Below, piece by piece: positions 21,781-32,989 of a stretch of DNA of 64,000 nt. Below the pieces are notes generated by a model. That model was given only the letters and a program-made list of their open reading frames with translations, did no database searches and was not told the DNA's origin. The position numbers and the translations under genes are program-made. The DNA is from Halomonas sp. LR3S48 (lineage in GTDB: Bacteria > Pseudomonadota > Gammaproteobacteria > Pseudomonadales > Halomonadaceae), in assembly GCF_025725665.1 (NCBI RefSeq), contig NZ_CP107009.1, positions 1,302,001 to 1,366,000 of the forward strand, in the 5' to 3' direction. Numbering within the stretch: position 1 is the stretch's first letter; each line of letters opens with the position of its first letter.

Positions 21781-23925
21781 TCAGGTGTCGCTGCCGGTGT
21801 GGCCATCCTGCCCCTGTCGTCGGTTCCTGGCGTCCTGCAGGGCGGCATCGCGGATGGCTTGCTGCACGACGAGCCGAAGTTCGTCGTCGTCCCAGGGCTT
21901 GGTCAGAAACTTGTAGATGCCGCCCTCGTTGATGGCCTCCGTCACGGTCTTCAGGTCCGTGTACCCCGAAAGGATGATCTGCAGGATCTGCGGATAGAGG
22001 GCCTTCACCCGCTTGAGGAACTCCGTGCCGCTCATTTCGGGCATGCGCTGATCACTGATGACCAGTGCCACCTCCTGGGTGGCCAGCAGGTCGAAGGCGT
22101 CCCGCGCGCTGGTGGCTGTCAGGATACGATACCCGTCGCGGCGCAGGGTGCGGTTCAGGGCGCTCAGGATATTGGCTTCGTCATCGAGCAGCAGGATCGT
22201 CGGCGCGACGACGCCATGGTCCTCGGGGCGGAGGTCATTTGCCGCGGCATGGTGGTCCTGCAGGAAGGGAAGAAGCTCCTCGAAGGGCATGGGATAAGCA
22301 AAGTAGAAGCCCTGGAAGAGATCGCACAGGTGCTTGCTGAGGTAGGCATAGTGCGCTTGCGTCTCGACGCCTTCGGCGATGACCTTGAGCTGCAGGCTGT
22401 TGGCCATGGTGATGATGCCCTGGACGATGGCGGCATCCCGATGGTCGCTGGTCACTTCGCTGATGAAGGAACGGTCGATCTTGATCTTGTCGATGGGCAG
22501 GTGTTTCAGATAGCTCAGGCTGGAGAAGCCGGTGCCGAAGTCGTCGATCACCACCCCGACCCCGAGACGGCGCAGCGCGTGCAGGGTCTCGATGGCCTGG
22601 TCGGCGCTCTCGAGCATGATGTTCTCGGTCAGTTCCAGTTCCAGCAGGGCCGGGGGGAGCCCGGCTTCATCCAGCATCTCCTGAATGCGCTCGACGAAGC
22701 CGCTACGGTGGAACTGCATCGGCGAGATATTGACCGCCATCGGATACTCGCCCAGCCCGAGGTCGTTGAGTCGGCGGTTGTCGCGACAGGCGGTGCGAAC
22801 CACCCAGTCGTTGATGGCAATGATCTGCCCGGTGTCCTCGGCAAGCCCGATGAACTCGGCCGGTGGGATGAAGCCGCGCTCGGGATGCCGCCACCGTAAC
22901 AGCGCCTCGCACCCCACGATGCGGCCACTGGCGCCGTGCACCTGAGGTTGGTAGTGCAGCTCGAATTGCTGCTCGTCGATGGCACGCTGCAGGGCGCTGC
23001 GCAGTGTCACACGCTGGCTTACCCGAGTATTGAGCTCGCACGAGAACCAGTCGTAGGTGTTGCGCCCTCGCCGCTTCGCCTGGTACATGGCGAGGTCGGC
23101 CTGCTGGATGAGCTGAGTGGAAGGACTGCCCCCTTCGTGCACGGCAATACCGATGCTGGCGGTGAGATGCAGCTCGTGCTCGTCGAGGCGGTAGGGCCTG
23201 GCGATGGCCGCCAGCAGGCGCTCGACGACGACCGTCTCGTCATCCGGCTCGGGCAGCAGCACGACGAAGGCATCGCCGCCGAGACGGGCCACGGTGTCGC
23301 TGCGCCGTACCTGCTGCTGCACCCTTGCGGCGACTTCGACGAGAACGCGATCGCCCAGCTCATGACCGAGGCTGTCGTTGATCGACTGGAAATCGTCCAG
23401 GTCGATGTAGAGCAAGGCGATGCGACGGGCGTGTCCTTGCGAGGGGAGACAGCTCTGCTGCAGTCGTCTCTCCAGCATCGAGCGGTTGGCCAGGCCGGTC
23501 AGTGCATCATGATCGGCATGATAGGCCAGCCGTTCCTCGACTCGCTTGCGCCGGCCGATGTCCTGGAAATAGACCGCCAGCCCCTCTTCGGAGGGGTAGG
23601 CATGCACTTCCAGCCACAGGTCGAGTTCCGGGTAGTACTCCTCGAAGGTGACCGATACCGAATCGGTCATGGCCCGACGGTACTCGCGCTCGAAAAGGGT
23701 GCCGGTAACCTCGGGAAAGACCTTCCACAGTACCTGGCCGACTATATCGTCGCGGGTTCTTCGAACAATGCGTTCTGCGGCCTGGTTGACGTAGCTGAAC
23801 CGCCACTCCCGGTCGATCATCATGAAGCCGTCGGTGATGCTCTCGAGCAGCCCGGTCAGGCGCGCCTCGAGATGTTCGACTTGTTGACGGCATCGTGCCA
23901 GTTGAAGCTCCAGGGGTTCACTCAT
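21781..23925 (-). CDS. PAS-GGDEF-EAL-receiver protein, degenerate GGDEF
   Basis: The 714-residue protein has, in order, a PAS domain (residues about 25-130, LLESITDGFMMIDREWRFSYVN), a GGDEF domain (about 140-300), an EAL domain (about 320-560) and a C-terminal receiver domain (about 585-700). The GGDEF signature reads RLGGDAF, so the catalytic Glu is Ala and cyclase activity is doubtful. The EAL domain keeps CEALLRW and DDFGTGFSSLSYL and should hydrolyse c-di-GMP. The receiver has LVISDQRMPEMSG and FLTKPWDD. A receiver at the C-terminus is unusual. ATG 23925 overlaps the stop of the upstream gene; a GTG at 23940 is an alternative start. Confidence 0.88.
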   Translation of the reverse strand: MSEPLELQLARCRQQVEHLEARLTGLLESITDGFMMIDREWRFSYVNQAAERIVRRTRDDIVGQVLWKVFPEVTGTLFEREYRRAMTDSVSVTFEEYYPELDLWLEVHAYPSEEGLAVYFQDIGRRKRVEERLAYHADHDALTGLANRSMLERRLQQSCLPSQGHARRIALLYIDLDDFQSINDSLGHELGDRVLVEVAARVQQQVRRSDTVARLGGDAFVVLLPEPDDETVVVERLLAAIARPYRLDEHELHLTASIGIAVHEGGSPSTQLIQQADLAMYQAKRRGRNTYDWFSCELNTRVSQRVTLRSALQRAIDEQQFELHYQPQVHGASGRIVGCEALLRWRHPERGFIPPAEFIGLAEDTGQIIAINDWVVRTACRDNRRLNDLGLGEYPMAVNISPMQFHRSGFVERIQEMLDEAGLPPALLELELTENIMLESADQAIETLHALRRLGVGVVIDDFGTGFSSLSYLKHLPIDKIKIDRSFISEVTSDHRDAAIVQGIITMANSLQLKVIAEGVETQAHYAYLSKHLCDLFQGFYFAYPMPFEELLPFLQDHHAAANDLRPEDHGVVAPTILLLDDEANILSALNRTLRRDGYRILTATSARDAFDLLATQEVALVISDQRMPEMSGTEFLKRVKALYPQILQIILSGYTDLKTVTEAINEGGIYKFLTKPWDDDELRLVVQQAIRDAALQDARNRRQGQDGHTGSDT

Positions 23926-25252
23926 CGTCCATCCCGTCACGATAAACGAGTACGGTATAGCGCCTGTCCTCGACCTCCTCGAGTCGCATCAGCTTGTCGA
24001 TCAGGTGGGCGTCGAGTTGCTTGCCCTCATGCAATAGCAGCAAACCATTGACGGAGTGAATGTCCTGGGCCAGGACCATGCCGGGCTTGAGCTGACGGGT
24101 CTCCAGTGCCAACACCGGTCGACCGTGGTTCTCGAGATCCGGCGCCTTGTCGAGGCAGAGCGTGACGAAGGCTCGGCACAAGCTGGGTTCATAGATACGT
24201 CCGGCGAACTTGCGCAGCAGTTCCAGCGCCTGGGGGCGAGGCACCTGGCGCGGCAGGATCATGCCGCGCTGCAGTTCGATGAAGTCCACGGCGAGCCCCA
24301 GTATTCGGGCGCCTTTGGGGATGGCTTCACCCTTCAGGCGATCGGGGAAACCGTTGCCGTTCCAGTGCTCGCGGTGATGGCGAATCAGCTTTGCCGCCCC
24401 TTCCATGTGATCCAGGGCCATCAGCAGGCTCTCGCCGGTGGTCGGATAGCGGCGATAGCTCTCGCGCTGCTGGACCGAGAGCCGCTCGGTGGGGGTGACG
24501 ATCAGTTGATCGTTCCAGGCGAGCTTGCCCAGGTTGTAGAGGGCGGCGGCCATCTGCAGGTCATGCTGCTGCGTTTCGTCGAGGCCGAGCTCCTCGGCGA
24601 AGGCCTGGACCAAAACGCCGACCTTGGCGTTGGTCTGGAAGCGTGGTGGAAGACGTTGATTGATCAGCGACGAGAAGACTCGGGTTGCCGTGACATAGCT
24701 CTGGCGAAGCTCGTTGAAGGCCACCTCCAGCATGTCGGCGGTCTGCTTGAGCTCCTGGGTACGCGCCTCGACGCGTTGCTCCAGGGTGGCAGTGAGTTCG
24801 GTGAGTTCGCGGTTCTGGGCGCGTGTCAGCGCCTCGAGCCGCTTCCGTTCACGCTGGGATTGCTGGTGCTGGAGTGCCTGGCGCAGGGTCAGGCGCAGCC
24901 TTTCATCGTCCCAGGGCTTGGCCAGGTAGCCGTAGATGTGGCCCTCGTTGATGGCGCGTATGGTGGAGGCCTGGTCGCACTGGCCGGTCAGCAGCAGGCG
25001 CTGGCACTCCGGCCACTGCTGCTGGACGCGGGCAAGCAGTTCGATACCGTCCATGCCCGGCATGAGCGCATCGCTCAGGACCAGGTCGATGGGCTCGCTT
25101 TCGAGGATTTCCAGGGCCTCCTGACCACCCTTGGCGGTATGCAGGGCATACCCTTCAAGGCGCAGCATCCGTGTCAGGGCGGAGAGCACATTGGGCTCGT
25201 CATCGACCAGAAGCAGCCTGGCGGGTGCGGCGTCCTGCGTCACGTCTTCCAT
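23918..25252 (-). CDS. Receiver-HD-GYP response regulator, degenerate HD
   Basis: The 444-residue protein starts with a receiver domain (RLLLVDDEPNVLSALTRMLR, LVLSDALMPGMDG, YLAKPWDD), continues with a coiled coil (about 140-190) and ends in an HD-GYP-type domain. The key HD is replaced (YNLGKLAWN) and GYP reads GFP in HREHWNGNGFP, so metal binding and phosphodiesterase activity may be lost. ATG 25252 is chosen because GGGAG lies nine bases upstream; the open frame extends further upstream but runs into the peroxiredoxin gene. It overlaps the PAS-GGDEF-EAL gene by eight bases, and the two receiver domains look like recent paralogues. Confidence 0.85.
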   Translation of the reverse strand: MEDVTQDAAPARLLLVDDEPNVLSALTRMLRLEGYALHTAKGGQEALEILESEPIDLVLSDALMPGMDGIELLARVQQQWPECQRLLLTGQCDQASTIRAINEGHIYGYLAKPWDDERLRLTLRQALQHQQSQRERKRLEALTRAQNRELTELTATLEQRVEARTQELKQTADMLEVAFNELRQSYVTATRVFSSLINQRLPPRFQTNAKVGVLVQAFAEELGLDETQQHDLQMAAALYNLGKLAWNDQLIVTPTERLSVQQRESYRRYPTTGESLLMALDHMEGAAKLIRHHREHWNGNGFPDRLKGEAIPKGARILGLAVDFIELQRGMILPRQVPRPQALELLRKFAGRIYEPSLCRAFVTLCLDKAPDLENHGRPVLALETRQLKPGMVLAQDIHSVNGLLLLHEGKQLDAHLIDKLMRLEEVEDRRYTVLVYRDGMDDE

Positions 25253-25370
25253 GCAGCTTACTCCCTTCCCGGTGAAGCATGGTGCCGAAACGGCCTCAAC
25301 TGGGATATCGGCGGAAAGGGAGGAAGCTTTAGCAAACGGGGCTTTAGAGCCTTGCAGGGAAGCGAGAGCC

Positions 25371-25850
25371 CTAAAGGTGAGTGAGTACGGTGTCGACGCT
25401 GCTTTTGTCGACCACGCCGCGTTCGGTGTCGATGCCGACGTATGACACCACGCCATCCTCGGCGATCAGCGCGAAGCGCAGGCAGCGAATGCCCATGCAG
25501 GCAGCGCTGGAATCCTTCTCCATGCCCAGGGCACGAGTCAGCTCGGCGTTGCCGTCGGCCAGCATCAGGATCGCCTCGGCGTTCTGGTCCTTCTGCCAGG
25601 CGCGCATCACGAAGGCGTCGTTGACCGCCATGCAGGCCAGGGTGTCGACCTTCTCCAGCACCTTGTCGGCCTTGATCACGAAGCCGGGCATGTGGGTGTT
25701 GGAACAGCCGGGCGTGAAGGCGCCCGGTACGCCGAACAGCACCACCCGCTTGCCGGAGAAAATCTCGTTAGTGGTGATGTCTACGGGGCCGTCGGGGCTG
25801 ATGGTCTTGATCTTCACCTCGGGGATCTTGTCGCCTACGGAGATGGGCAT
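25371..25850 (-). CDS. Peroxiredoxin, Prx5 family
   Basis: The 159-residue protein reduces hydroperoxides using thiol donors in the cytoplasm. It has the Prx5 signature GVPGAFTPGCSNTHMPGFV, with the peroxidatic Cys in PGCS, then ACMAVNDAFVMRAW and ADGNAELTRALGM. Further cysteines occur in SSAACMGIRCLRFAL, one of which could be a resolving residue. ATG 25850 follows GGAG by seven bases. It precedes the receiver-HD-GYP gene in the same direction but with a separate start about 120 bases away. Confidence 0.9.
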   Translation of the reverse strand: MPISVGDKIPEVKIKTISPDGPVDITTNEIFSGKRVVLFGVPGAFTPGCSNTHMPGFVIKADKVLEKVDTLACMAVNDAFVMRAWQKDQNAEAILMLADGNAELTRALGMEKDSSAACMGIRCLRFALIAEDGVVSYVGIDTERGVVDKSSVDTVLTHL

Positions 25851-25932
25851 TGAACAGCTCCATGTCATGTCGTTGGTAGCGATACTGTAGCGCAGTATGG
25901 CGGCTTGGCACGTTGCCGAATGTTGCCTGGGG

Positions 25933-26355
25933 TCAGCTGCCCTGATAGGCGTCGAAGACTTCCTGCCCGGTCATGTCGCGGGTCTCGTTGGCGAAGCGGT
26001 AGAACGCCGGTTTCTGGTCGATGAAGATCTGCGAATCGAAGTTCCACGCCTCGCCGCCGTCGACCAGGCCGACCGGAACGGCGTAGTGATTGCCGTTCTT
26101 GAGGCGGTAGAAGAGGTGGGTGCCGCAGCGCCGGCAGAAGCCGCGTTCGGCCCAGTCCGAAGAGGCATAGACCGTGATGTTCTCCTCGCCTTCGATCTCG
26201 ACATCGCTGACCGACTCCAGTGCCAGCAGCGGGCCGCCGCCCCAGGTGCGGCACATGTCGCAGTGGCAGGCGCCGACGTTCTGCTTGTTGACCGCCACGG
26301 CGACTTTCACCGCGCCGCACAGGCAGCTGCCGCGTGCATTCATTCCGTCTTTCAT
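25933..26355 (-). CDS. GFA-family zinc protein
   Basis: The 140-residue protein belongs to the glutathione-dependent formaldehyde-activating enzyme-like (GFA) family. It has GSCLCGAV, GACHCDMCRTWGGGP and FCRRCGTHLFY, the conserved Cys residues that bind two zinc ions. Most family members have no tested activity. ATG 26355 is chosen because GGAGG lies upstream at good spacing; a start at 26391 would add 12 residues. It stands alone between the peroxiredoxin and the HDAC-like gene. Confidence 0.85.
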   Translation of the reverse strand: MKDGMNARGSCLCGAVKVAVAVNKQNVGACHCDMCRTWGGGPLLALESVSDVEIEGEENITVYASSDWAERGFCRRCGTHLFYRLKNGNHYAVPVGLVDGGEAWNFDSQIFIDQKPAFYRFANETRDMTGQEVFDAYQGS

Positions 26356-26464
26356 GAACTTCCCTCCGTCGAGCATGGAAATGATCTTCATGGCGAAGGA
26401 TAGCCTTCGCCGGGAAGGTTCGCAGCCTCATGGCGCCCGTATGCGACGCCGCCATGTGTGCCTG

Positions 26465-27580
26465 TCAAGGTGGCGAGTCGGGATCCTCCGAGGTGAACGC
26501 TTGACGGTGGAAGGCGGCCGCCGCCTGGGCTTCGGCAACGCCGATGAGCCCGGGCGTGGGGGCTTCTCCCCCGGCCAATACCGCCAGCACCGTCCTCACG
26601 CCGCGAGACAGGGAGAGCAAGTGATATCCGCCTTCCAGCACGAAGACCAGCCGTCCATCGCAATGCTGGTGGGCCAGCGTCTGCAGCATGCGGGTCATGA
26701 CGGCAAAGCCTTCATAGGAGACGTTGAGCGCAAGGTCGAACGGATGGGGGTCGAAGCCGGCCGAGACCAGAATCAGGTCCGGCTGGAACCAGTTCGCCGC
26801 GGGGACCAGTATCTCCTCGAAGGCCTTGAGGTAGGCCTGGTCGCCGGCGCCTGCCGGCATGGGCACATTGACGGTGGTACCCTCGCCGAGGCCCACGCCG
26901 ACATCCTCGAGGTTGCCCGTGCCGGGATAGAAGGGAGAGGCACGATGGATATCGAAGAGCATCACGTTGGGGTCGGCCCAGAAGATGTCCTGGGTGCCGT
27001 TGGCGTGATGGGCGTCCCAGTCGACGATCAATACGCGTTCGCAGCCAAGCTCGGCCCTGGCATGGGCCGCTGCCACCGCCACATTGTTGAACAGGCAGAA
27101 GCCACGGGCACGAACGGGTTCGGCGTGGTGGCCGGGGGGGCGTACCACGGCGAAGGCGCTTTGGCTTCGTCCCTGGATGACGGCTTCCACCGCGGCGATG
27201 GTCGTGCCGGCGGCGACCTCCGCCGCGTCGACGCTGCCGGGAGAGACGGCAGTGGTGTCGACGTCGAGCCAGGCGTTCTGGCCGCGCAGGTCGTAGACAT
27301 GGTCCAGGTAGGAACTGGTATGGACGCGCCCCAGCTGCTCGCGGGTGGCTGCCTTTCCCGTTTCGAAGGCAACGCCGGGTACCGGTTCGAGTTCCAGCAA
27401 GTGATGAATGGCGGTCAGTCGTCCGGCATGTTCCGGATAGACCCAGGGCACCTTGAGTGCCGACAGCAGCTCGCGCACTCGTCGGTCTATGCGGCCGGGT
27501 AGAAAAGGTGCATCGGAGTCGGGCTGGTGGGACAGGGTGCGCTCGTCATAGAAGGCGATCACGCTATTGGGCTCAGCCAC
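26465..27580 (-). CDS. Histone deacetylase-family (acetylpolyamine amidohydrolase-like) protein
   Basis: The 371-residue zinc hydrolase has FYDERTLSHQ near the start, then VRPPGHHAEP with the catalytic His pair, VLIVDWDAHHANGTQ with the zinc Asp/His, FDIHRASPFYPGTG, LVSAGFDPHPFD with the second zinc Asp, and FVLEGGYHLLSL. Bacterial members deacetylate polyamines, protein lysines or small amides. GTG 27580 is preferred because AGGAG lies six bases upstream; ATG 27616 would add 12 residues but has no good ribosome binding site. It lies just downstream of, and codirectional with, a LysR regulator. Confidence 0.85.
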   Translation of the reverse strand: MAEPNSVIAFYDERTLSHQPDSDAPFLPGRIDRRVRELLSALKVPWVYPEHAGRLTAIHHLLELEPVPGVAFETGKAATREQLGRVHTSSYLDHVYDLRGQNAWLDVDTTAVSPGSVDAAEVAAGTTIAAVEAVIQGRSQSAFAVVRPPGHHAEPVRARGFCLFNNVAVAAAHARAELGCERVLIVDWDAHHANGTQDIFWADPNVMLFDIHRASPFYPGTGNLEDVGVGLGEGTTVNVPMPAGAGDQAYLKAFEEILVPAANWFQPDLILVSAGFDPHPFDLALNVSYEGFAVMTRMLQTLAHQHCDGRLVFVLEGGYHLLSLSRGVRTVLAVLAGGEAPTPGLIGVAEAQAAAAFHRQAFTSEDPDSPP

Positions 27581-27632
27581 TGGCTGCTCCTGAGGGTCAG
27601 GGTTCTTTCCCAGCATAGCGTCTCAGCAAGGT

Positions 27633-28532
27633 CTAGCTGCTCGAATCCAGTGTTGCCTCCTGAATCAGCACACGTAGCGCCGCGGCAGCGGCGGAGAGCG
27701 GATGGCGGTGGCGCATGACGATGCCCAGCGGGCGCTCGACGTCGGGAGCCGTCAATGGCCGGTAGTCGATGCCGTCGGTGGCGATCTGGCGAAAGCTGAG
27801 CCGCGGCAGCACGCTGATACCGAGGCCGGCGGCCACCATACGCCCTACGGTGGCGATCTGGCTGGCGTCGCACAGAATCGCAAGCGGTGCGCTGACCTCG
27901 GCCATGATGCGGTCGATGTCCTGGCGCGAACTGGAAAGACGGCTGATACCGATGAAGGGGTAGCCGGCCAACTGCGACCAGCGCACGCTCTGCTGTTCGA
28001 GCAGCGGATGCCCGCTGGGGCAGACCGCCACGTAGCGATCCACCAGCACCGGCTCGAAGGAGAGCTCCTCGGTGTCGTGGGGGGCCACCGACAGCCCCAG
28101 GTCGGCGCGACCCTCGCGCACCAGTTGGCTGACCTGCTCGGCGAGCACGTCGTGCAGGCTAATATTGATGCGCGGGTAGCGGGCGTGAAAGGTAGCGATG
28201 ATACCGGGCAGCAGCCCTGCCGCCAGGGTGGGCAGGGCGGCCACGGTGACCTTGCCGCGCTGCTTGGAGAAGCGCTCCTCGAGGTCCTCGAAGGCTTCGG
28301 ACCAGTCGTTGAGCAGGCGTATCGCCACCGGTAGGAAGACCTTGCCCTCGGGGGTCAGGCTGAGCTGGCGCGCGGTACGCGAGAACAGCGCGCCGCCGAC
28401 GGCTTCCTCCAGCTTGCGCAGGGCGATGGAGATCGCCGGCTGTGAAAGGTGGATGCGCTCGCTGGCCTCGGCCAGGCTGCTCGACTGGGCGACGGCGACG
28501 AAGGCACGAAGCTGCTTGATGTTGGGTTTCAT
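27633..28532 (-). CDS. LysR-family regulator of the TAXI-TRAP/AtuA operon (probable)
   Basis: The 299-residue protein has the N-terminal winged helix (IKQLRAFVAVAQSSSLAEASERIHLSQPAISIALRKLEEAVG) and a substrate-binding effector domain (FHARYPRINISLHDV, GRADLGLSV, AAGLGISVLP). It is transcribed divergently from the TAXI-TRAP operon, with 135 bases between the starts. This is the standard LysR arrangement and suggests control of that operon by its substrate. Downstream lies the HDAC-like gene on the same strand. Confidence 0.88.
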   Translation of the reverse strand: MKPNIKQLRAFVAVAQSSSLAEASERIHLSQPAISIALRKLEEAVGGALFSRTARQLSLTPEGKVFLPVAIRLLNDWSEAFEDLEERFSKQRGKVTVAALPTLAAGLLPGIIATFHARYPRINISLHDVLAEQVSQLVREGRADLGLSVAPHDTEELSFEPVLVDRYVAVCPSGHPLLEQQSVRWSQLAGYPFIGISRLSSSRQDIDRIMAEVSAPLAILCDASQIATVGRMVAAGLGISVLPRLSFRQIATDGIDYRPLTAPDVERPLGIVMRHRHPLSAAAAALRVLIQEATLDSSS

Positions 28533-28545
28533 TTAGAAAGTAAAA

Positions 28546-28582
28546 CACAAGTTAAAAACTATTCAATATACAAAATATACGT
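28546..28582. promoter_or_regulatory. AT-rich divergent promoter/operator, LysR-TAXI operon
   Basis: An AT-rich block with two ATATAC direct repeats (28566-28571 and 28575-28580) stands in otherwise GC-rich sequence between the divergent LysR and TAXI genes. It is the likely site of the promoters and LysR binding. No defined T-N11-A dyad is clear. Confidence 0.35.
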
Positions 28583-28667
28583 GTCGCACCATGCTGACCG
28601 TGCGGGGCTATTCCCGTGTGAGACACGACAACAACAAGCCCGCAAGCCCGGGCCCAAGGAGCCACTC

Positions 28668-29642
28668 ATGAAGCCAACCACGAAAACCCTGCTGGCCGCC
28701 ATGGCTAGTACCGCCCTGCTTTCCGCCGCTGCCGTACAAGCCCAGGAGCGCCTGCTGATCGGCTCGACCTCCAGCTCATCGAGCCACTACGGCTACTTCG
28801 TCGCCGTCAACCAGATCATCAACAATCAGGTCGATGGCGTCAGCGCCTCGGTGGCGGAAACCGGCGCCACCGTCGATAACCTGCGCCGCCTGAGCCGTAG
28901 CCAGATCGACATGGGGCTGGTGACCACCAACACCGGCTACCACGCCTATGCGGGGCAGCACGACTTCGACGGCCGCCCGGTCGACAGCCGCCTGCTGTGG
29001 GTCTATACCGTGGCGCCCCAGAACGTGGTGATACGCGAGGATGCCGGCGTTTCCACTCTGGAGGAACTCGACGGCGTGCGCTTCAATCCGGGCATTACCG
29101 GCTCGGCTACCGAGAGCACCACCGAAGCGGTGCTCGAGGCACTCGGTATCTCACCCGACTACGTGCGTGGCTCGACTACCGACGTGGTCGATTCGATCAA
29201 GGACGGCCGCATCATGGGCTACGTGAAGTCCGGGGTCGGCAACAAGCTCGACGGCTCGACCATGGATATCGCCACCTTCACGCCGGTCAATGTGCTGTCG
29301 CTCACGGGCGAGCAGGCCGAGACCCTGCGTGCCGAGATGCCCGACCTGGCCGTGGTCGATATTCCCGAGGGTGCCGGCGAAGGCATCCCGGCCTATACCA
29401 CCTGGGCCTTCGGCGTCGCCGTGCATGCCCACCCGGACCTCGACGAGGAGACCGCCTACCAGATCGTCAAGGCGGTGATGGAGAACCCCGAGCCCCAGGC
29501 CAATGCCTTCTCGGCGGTACGTGACGAGGACCTGGCACAGATGACCCTGGAGGTCGGCACCGTGCCGCTGCATGCCGGCGCGGCGCGTTACTTCGAAGAG
29601 CAGGGCCTGGAGATTCCCGACGCCCTGCAGCCCGTCGAGTAA
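28668..29642 (+). CDS. TAXI-family TRAP solute-binding protein
   Basis: The 324-residue periplasmic protein has a signal peptide (MKPTTKTLLAAMASTALLSAAAVQAQ), then RLLIGSTSSSSSHYGYFVAVNQIINNQV. This is the start typical of TAXI (TRAP-associated extracytoplasmic immunogenic) binding proteins, as are ETGATVDNLRRL and GITGSATESTTEAVLEALGI. It captures an organic solute for the fused permease encoded 18 bases downstream. ATG 28668 follows AAGGAG. The substrate is not evident; the genes downstream hint at a branched or terpenoid-like carboxylate. Confidence 0.88.
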   Translation: MKPTTKTLLAAMASTALLSAAAVQAQERLLIGSTSSSSSHYGYFVAVNQIINNQVDGVSASVAETGATVDNLRRLSRSQIDMGLVTTNTGYHAYAGQHDFDGRPVDSRLLWVYTVAPQNVVIREDAGVSTLEELDGVRFNPGITGSATESTTEAVLEALGISPDYVRGSTTDVVDSIKDGRIMGYVKSGVGNKLDGSTMDIATFTPVNVLSLTGEQAETLRAEMPDLAVVDIPEGAGEGIPAYTTWAFGVAVHAHPDLDEETAYQIVKAVMENPEPQANAFSAVRDEDLAQMTLEVGTVPLHAGAARYFEEQGLEIPDALQPVE

Positions 29643-29660
29643 CGCCAGGAGGCGATTGTC

Positions 29661-31570
29661 ATGCGCGAGAACCTGACCAAGCTGCTGGCCCTCGCACTGG
29701 GCGGGCTGATCCTCTACACCTCGGCGACCGGCCCCTTCGAGAGCCTGATCCAGCGGGCCATCTTTCTCGCGCTGGTGATCCTGCTGGGGTTGACGCTCTA
29801 TCCGCTGGGCGCGGGCAAGCGCTGGCGGCCGCTGGGGCTTGGCGTCGACCTGGTGCTGGCCGTCGGCACGGTGCTGGCCTGCGGCTACGTGGCGATGAAT
29901 CATGAGCGGATTCTCGTCGAGCTGCCCTGGGCCACGCCGCAGGACATGCTGTTCACCGGCGTGCTGGTGGTGACGGTGCTGGAACTCTCCCGGCGCGCCA
30001 TCGGCGCGATCTTCCCGCTGCTGGTGCTGGCGGGGCTGGCCTATGCCTGGCTAGGGGCGGCGATTCCCGGGCCGCTGGGGCATCGCGGCTTCGATCTCTA
30101 CTTCATCACCGAGACGCTCTACCTGGGTGACCTGGGCGTGTGGGGCATGCTGGTCGGCGTAGCCGCCACTACCATCGCCGCCTTCGTGCTGTTCGGCTGC
30201 CTGCTGTTGCATACCGGTGGCGGCCAGACCTTCATGGACCTGGCGCTGCGCATCAGCGGCCGCTCGCCGGGTGGTGCCGCCAAGGTGGCTACCGTGGCCT
30301 CGGGGCTGTTCGGCATGGTCAGCGGCAGTGCCGTGGCCAACGTGGCCACTACCGGAAACTTCACCATCCCGATGATGAAGCGGCTCAAGTATCCGGCGCC
30401 CTTCGCCTCGGGGGTGGAGGCGGTGGCGTCCACCGGTGGCCAGATCGCGCCGCCGATCCTGGGTGCCGCGGCCTTCATCATGGCCGAGATCCTCGGCGAG
30501 AGTTACCTGCGCATCGCGCTCGCTGCGCTGCTGCCGGCGATTCTGTTCTATCTCGGCGTGTTCCTGACCATCCACCTGGTGGCGCGGCGTCGCAATCTGC
30601 AGGTGGTGCCCGATGAGGAGCTGCCGAGCTGGCCCGAGGTGCTGCGTCCGGAGCGGATCGTGCCGATCCTGGCGGCGCTGGGCGGGCTCTTCTACGGCGT
30701 GCTGTCGGGGCGTTCGATCCAGATGGCGGCCTTCTACGGCATCCTGATGACGGTGCTGACCTTCGTGCCCTTCGCCTTGCTGGCGCGCCGGCCGCTGCGT
30801 GAGTTCGCCGGCAAGCTGCTCTCGGGGCTGATCGATGCCGGCAAGGGCATGGTGATCATCGGCGTGCTGCTGGCCGGGGCGCAGATGCTGGTGGCGATGA
30901 TCGGCATGACCGGCATCGGCGTGACCCTGGCCAGCCTGATCGTCAACGTTGGGGGAGAGTCGCTGTTCCTGGTGGCCTTCATCGTCGGCGGCGTGTGCCT
31001 GATCCTGGGCATGGGCATCCCCACCACGGCGGCCTACGTGCTGGTGGCCTCGGTATTGGCGCCGGCACTCACCACCATCGGCGTCGAGCCGCTGATCGCC
31101 CACCTGTTCGTGTTCTACTTCGCCACGCTCTCCGTCATTACGCCGCCGGTGTGCGTGGCGGTGTTCGTTGCGGCGGGCATCGCCGGTACCAACTGGCTGC
31201 CGGCGGCCGGCGAGGCGGTGCGCCTGGCGGCGGCGATCTACGTGATCCCCTTCCTGCTGCTGATCTACCCGGCCCTGGCGGGCTTCGGCAGTGCCGTCGA
31301 TATCCTGCTGGCCAGCTCCCAGGGTGTGGTGTTCGTGGTCGCCTTCGCCGCGCTGATGTCGCGGGTGGCAATGACCGGCCACCGGCTGATGGATGTGTCC
31401 GGGCTCGTGCTGGTGGTGGGCCTGGCGCTGATTCCCGGTTGGCTGACCACGGCCGGCGCGCTGCTGGTGCTGGTGGCGCTCTTTGCCAGAAGGCGCCAGC
31501 GCCTGGCGGCGGACGCCACGCGCGAGAAGACATCGAATAGCCACGGCATGCCGGCCAAGGAGACCCACCC

Positions 31571-31574
<4 letters not shown>
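29661..31574 (+). CDS. TRAP transporter fused permease (DctQM type)
   Basis: The 637-residue membrane protein combines the small (about 4 helices) and large (about 12-14 helices) TRAP subunits in one chain, as is usual for TAXI systems. Family marks include FGCLLLHTGGGQTFMDLALRISGRSPGGAAKVATVASGL, MVSGSAVANVATTGNFTIPMMKR and ILGMGIPTTAAYVLVA. Transport is driven by Na+ or H+ gradients. It starts 18 bases after the binding protein and overlaps the AtuA gene by four bases, so the three form one operon. Confidence 0.92.
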
Positions 31575-32975
<1,401 letters not shown>

Positions 32976-32989
<14 letters not shown>

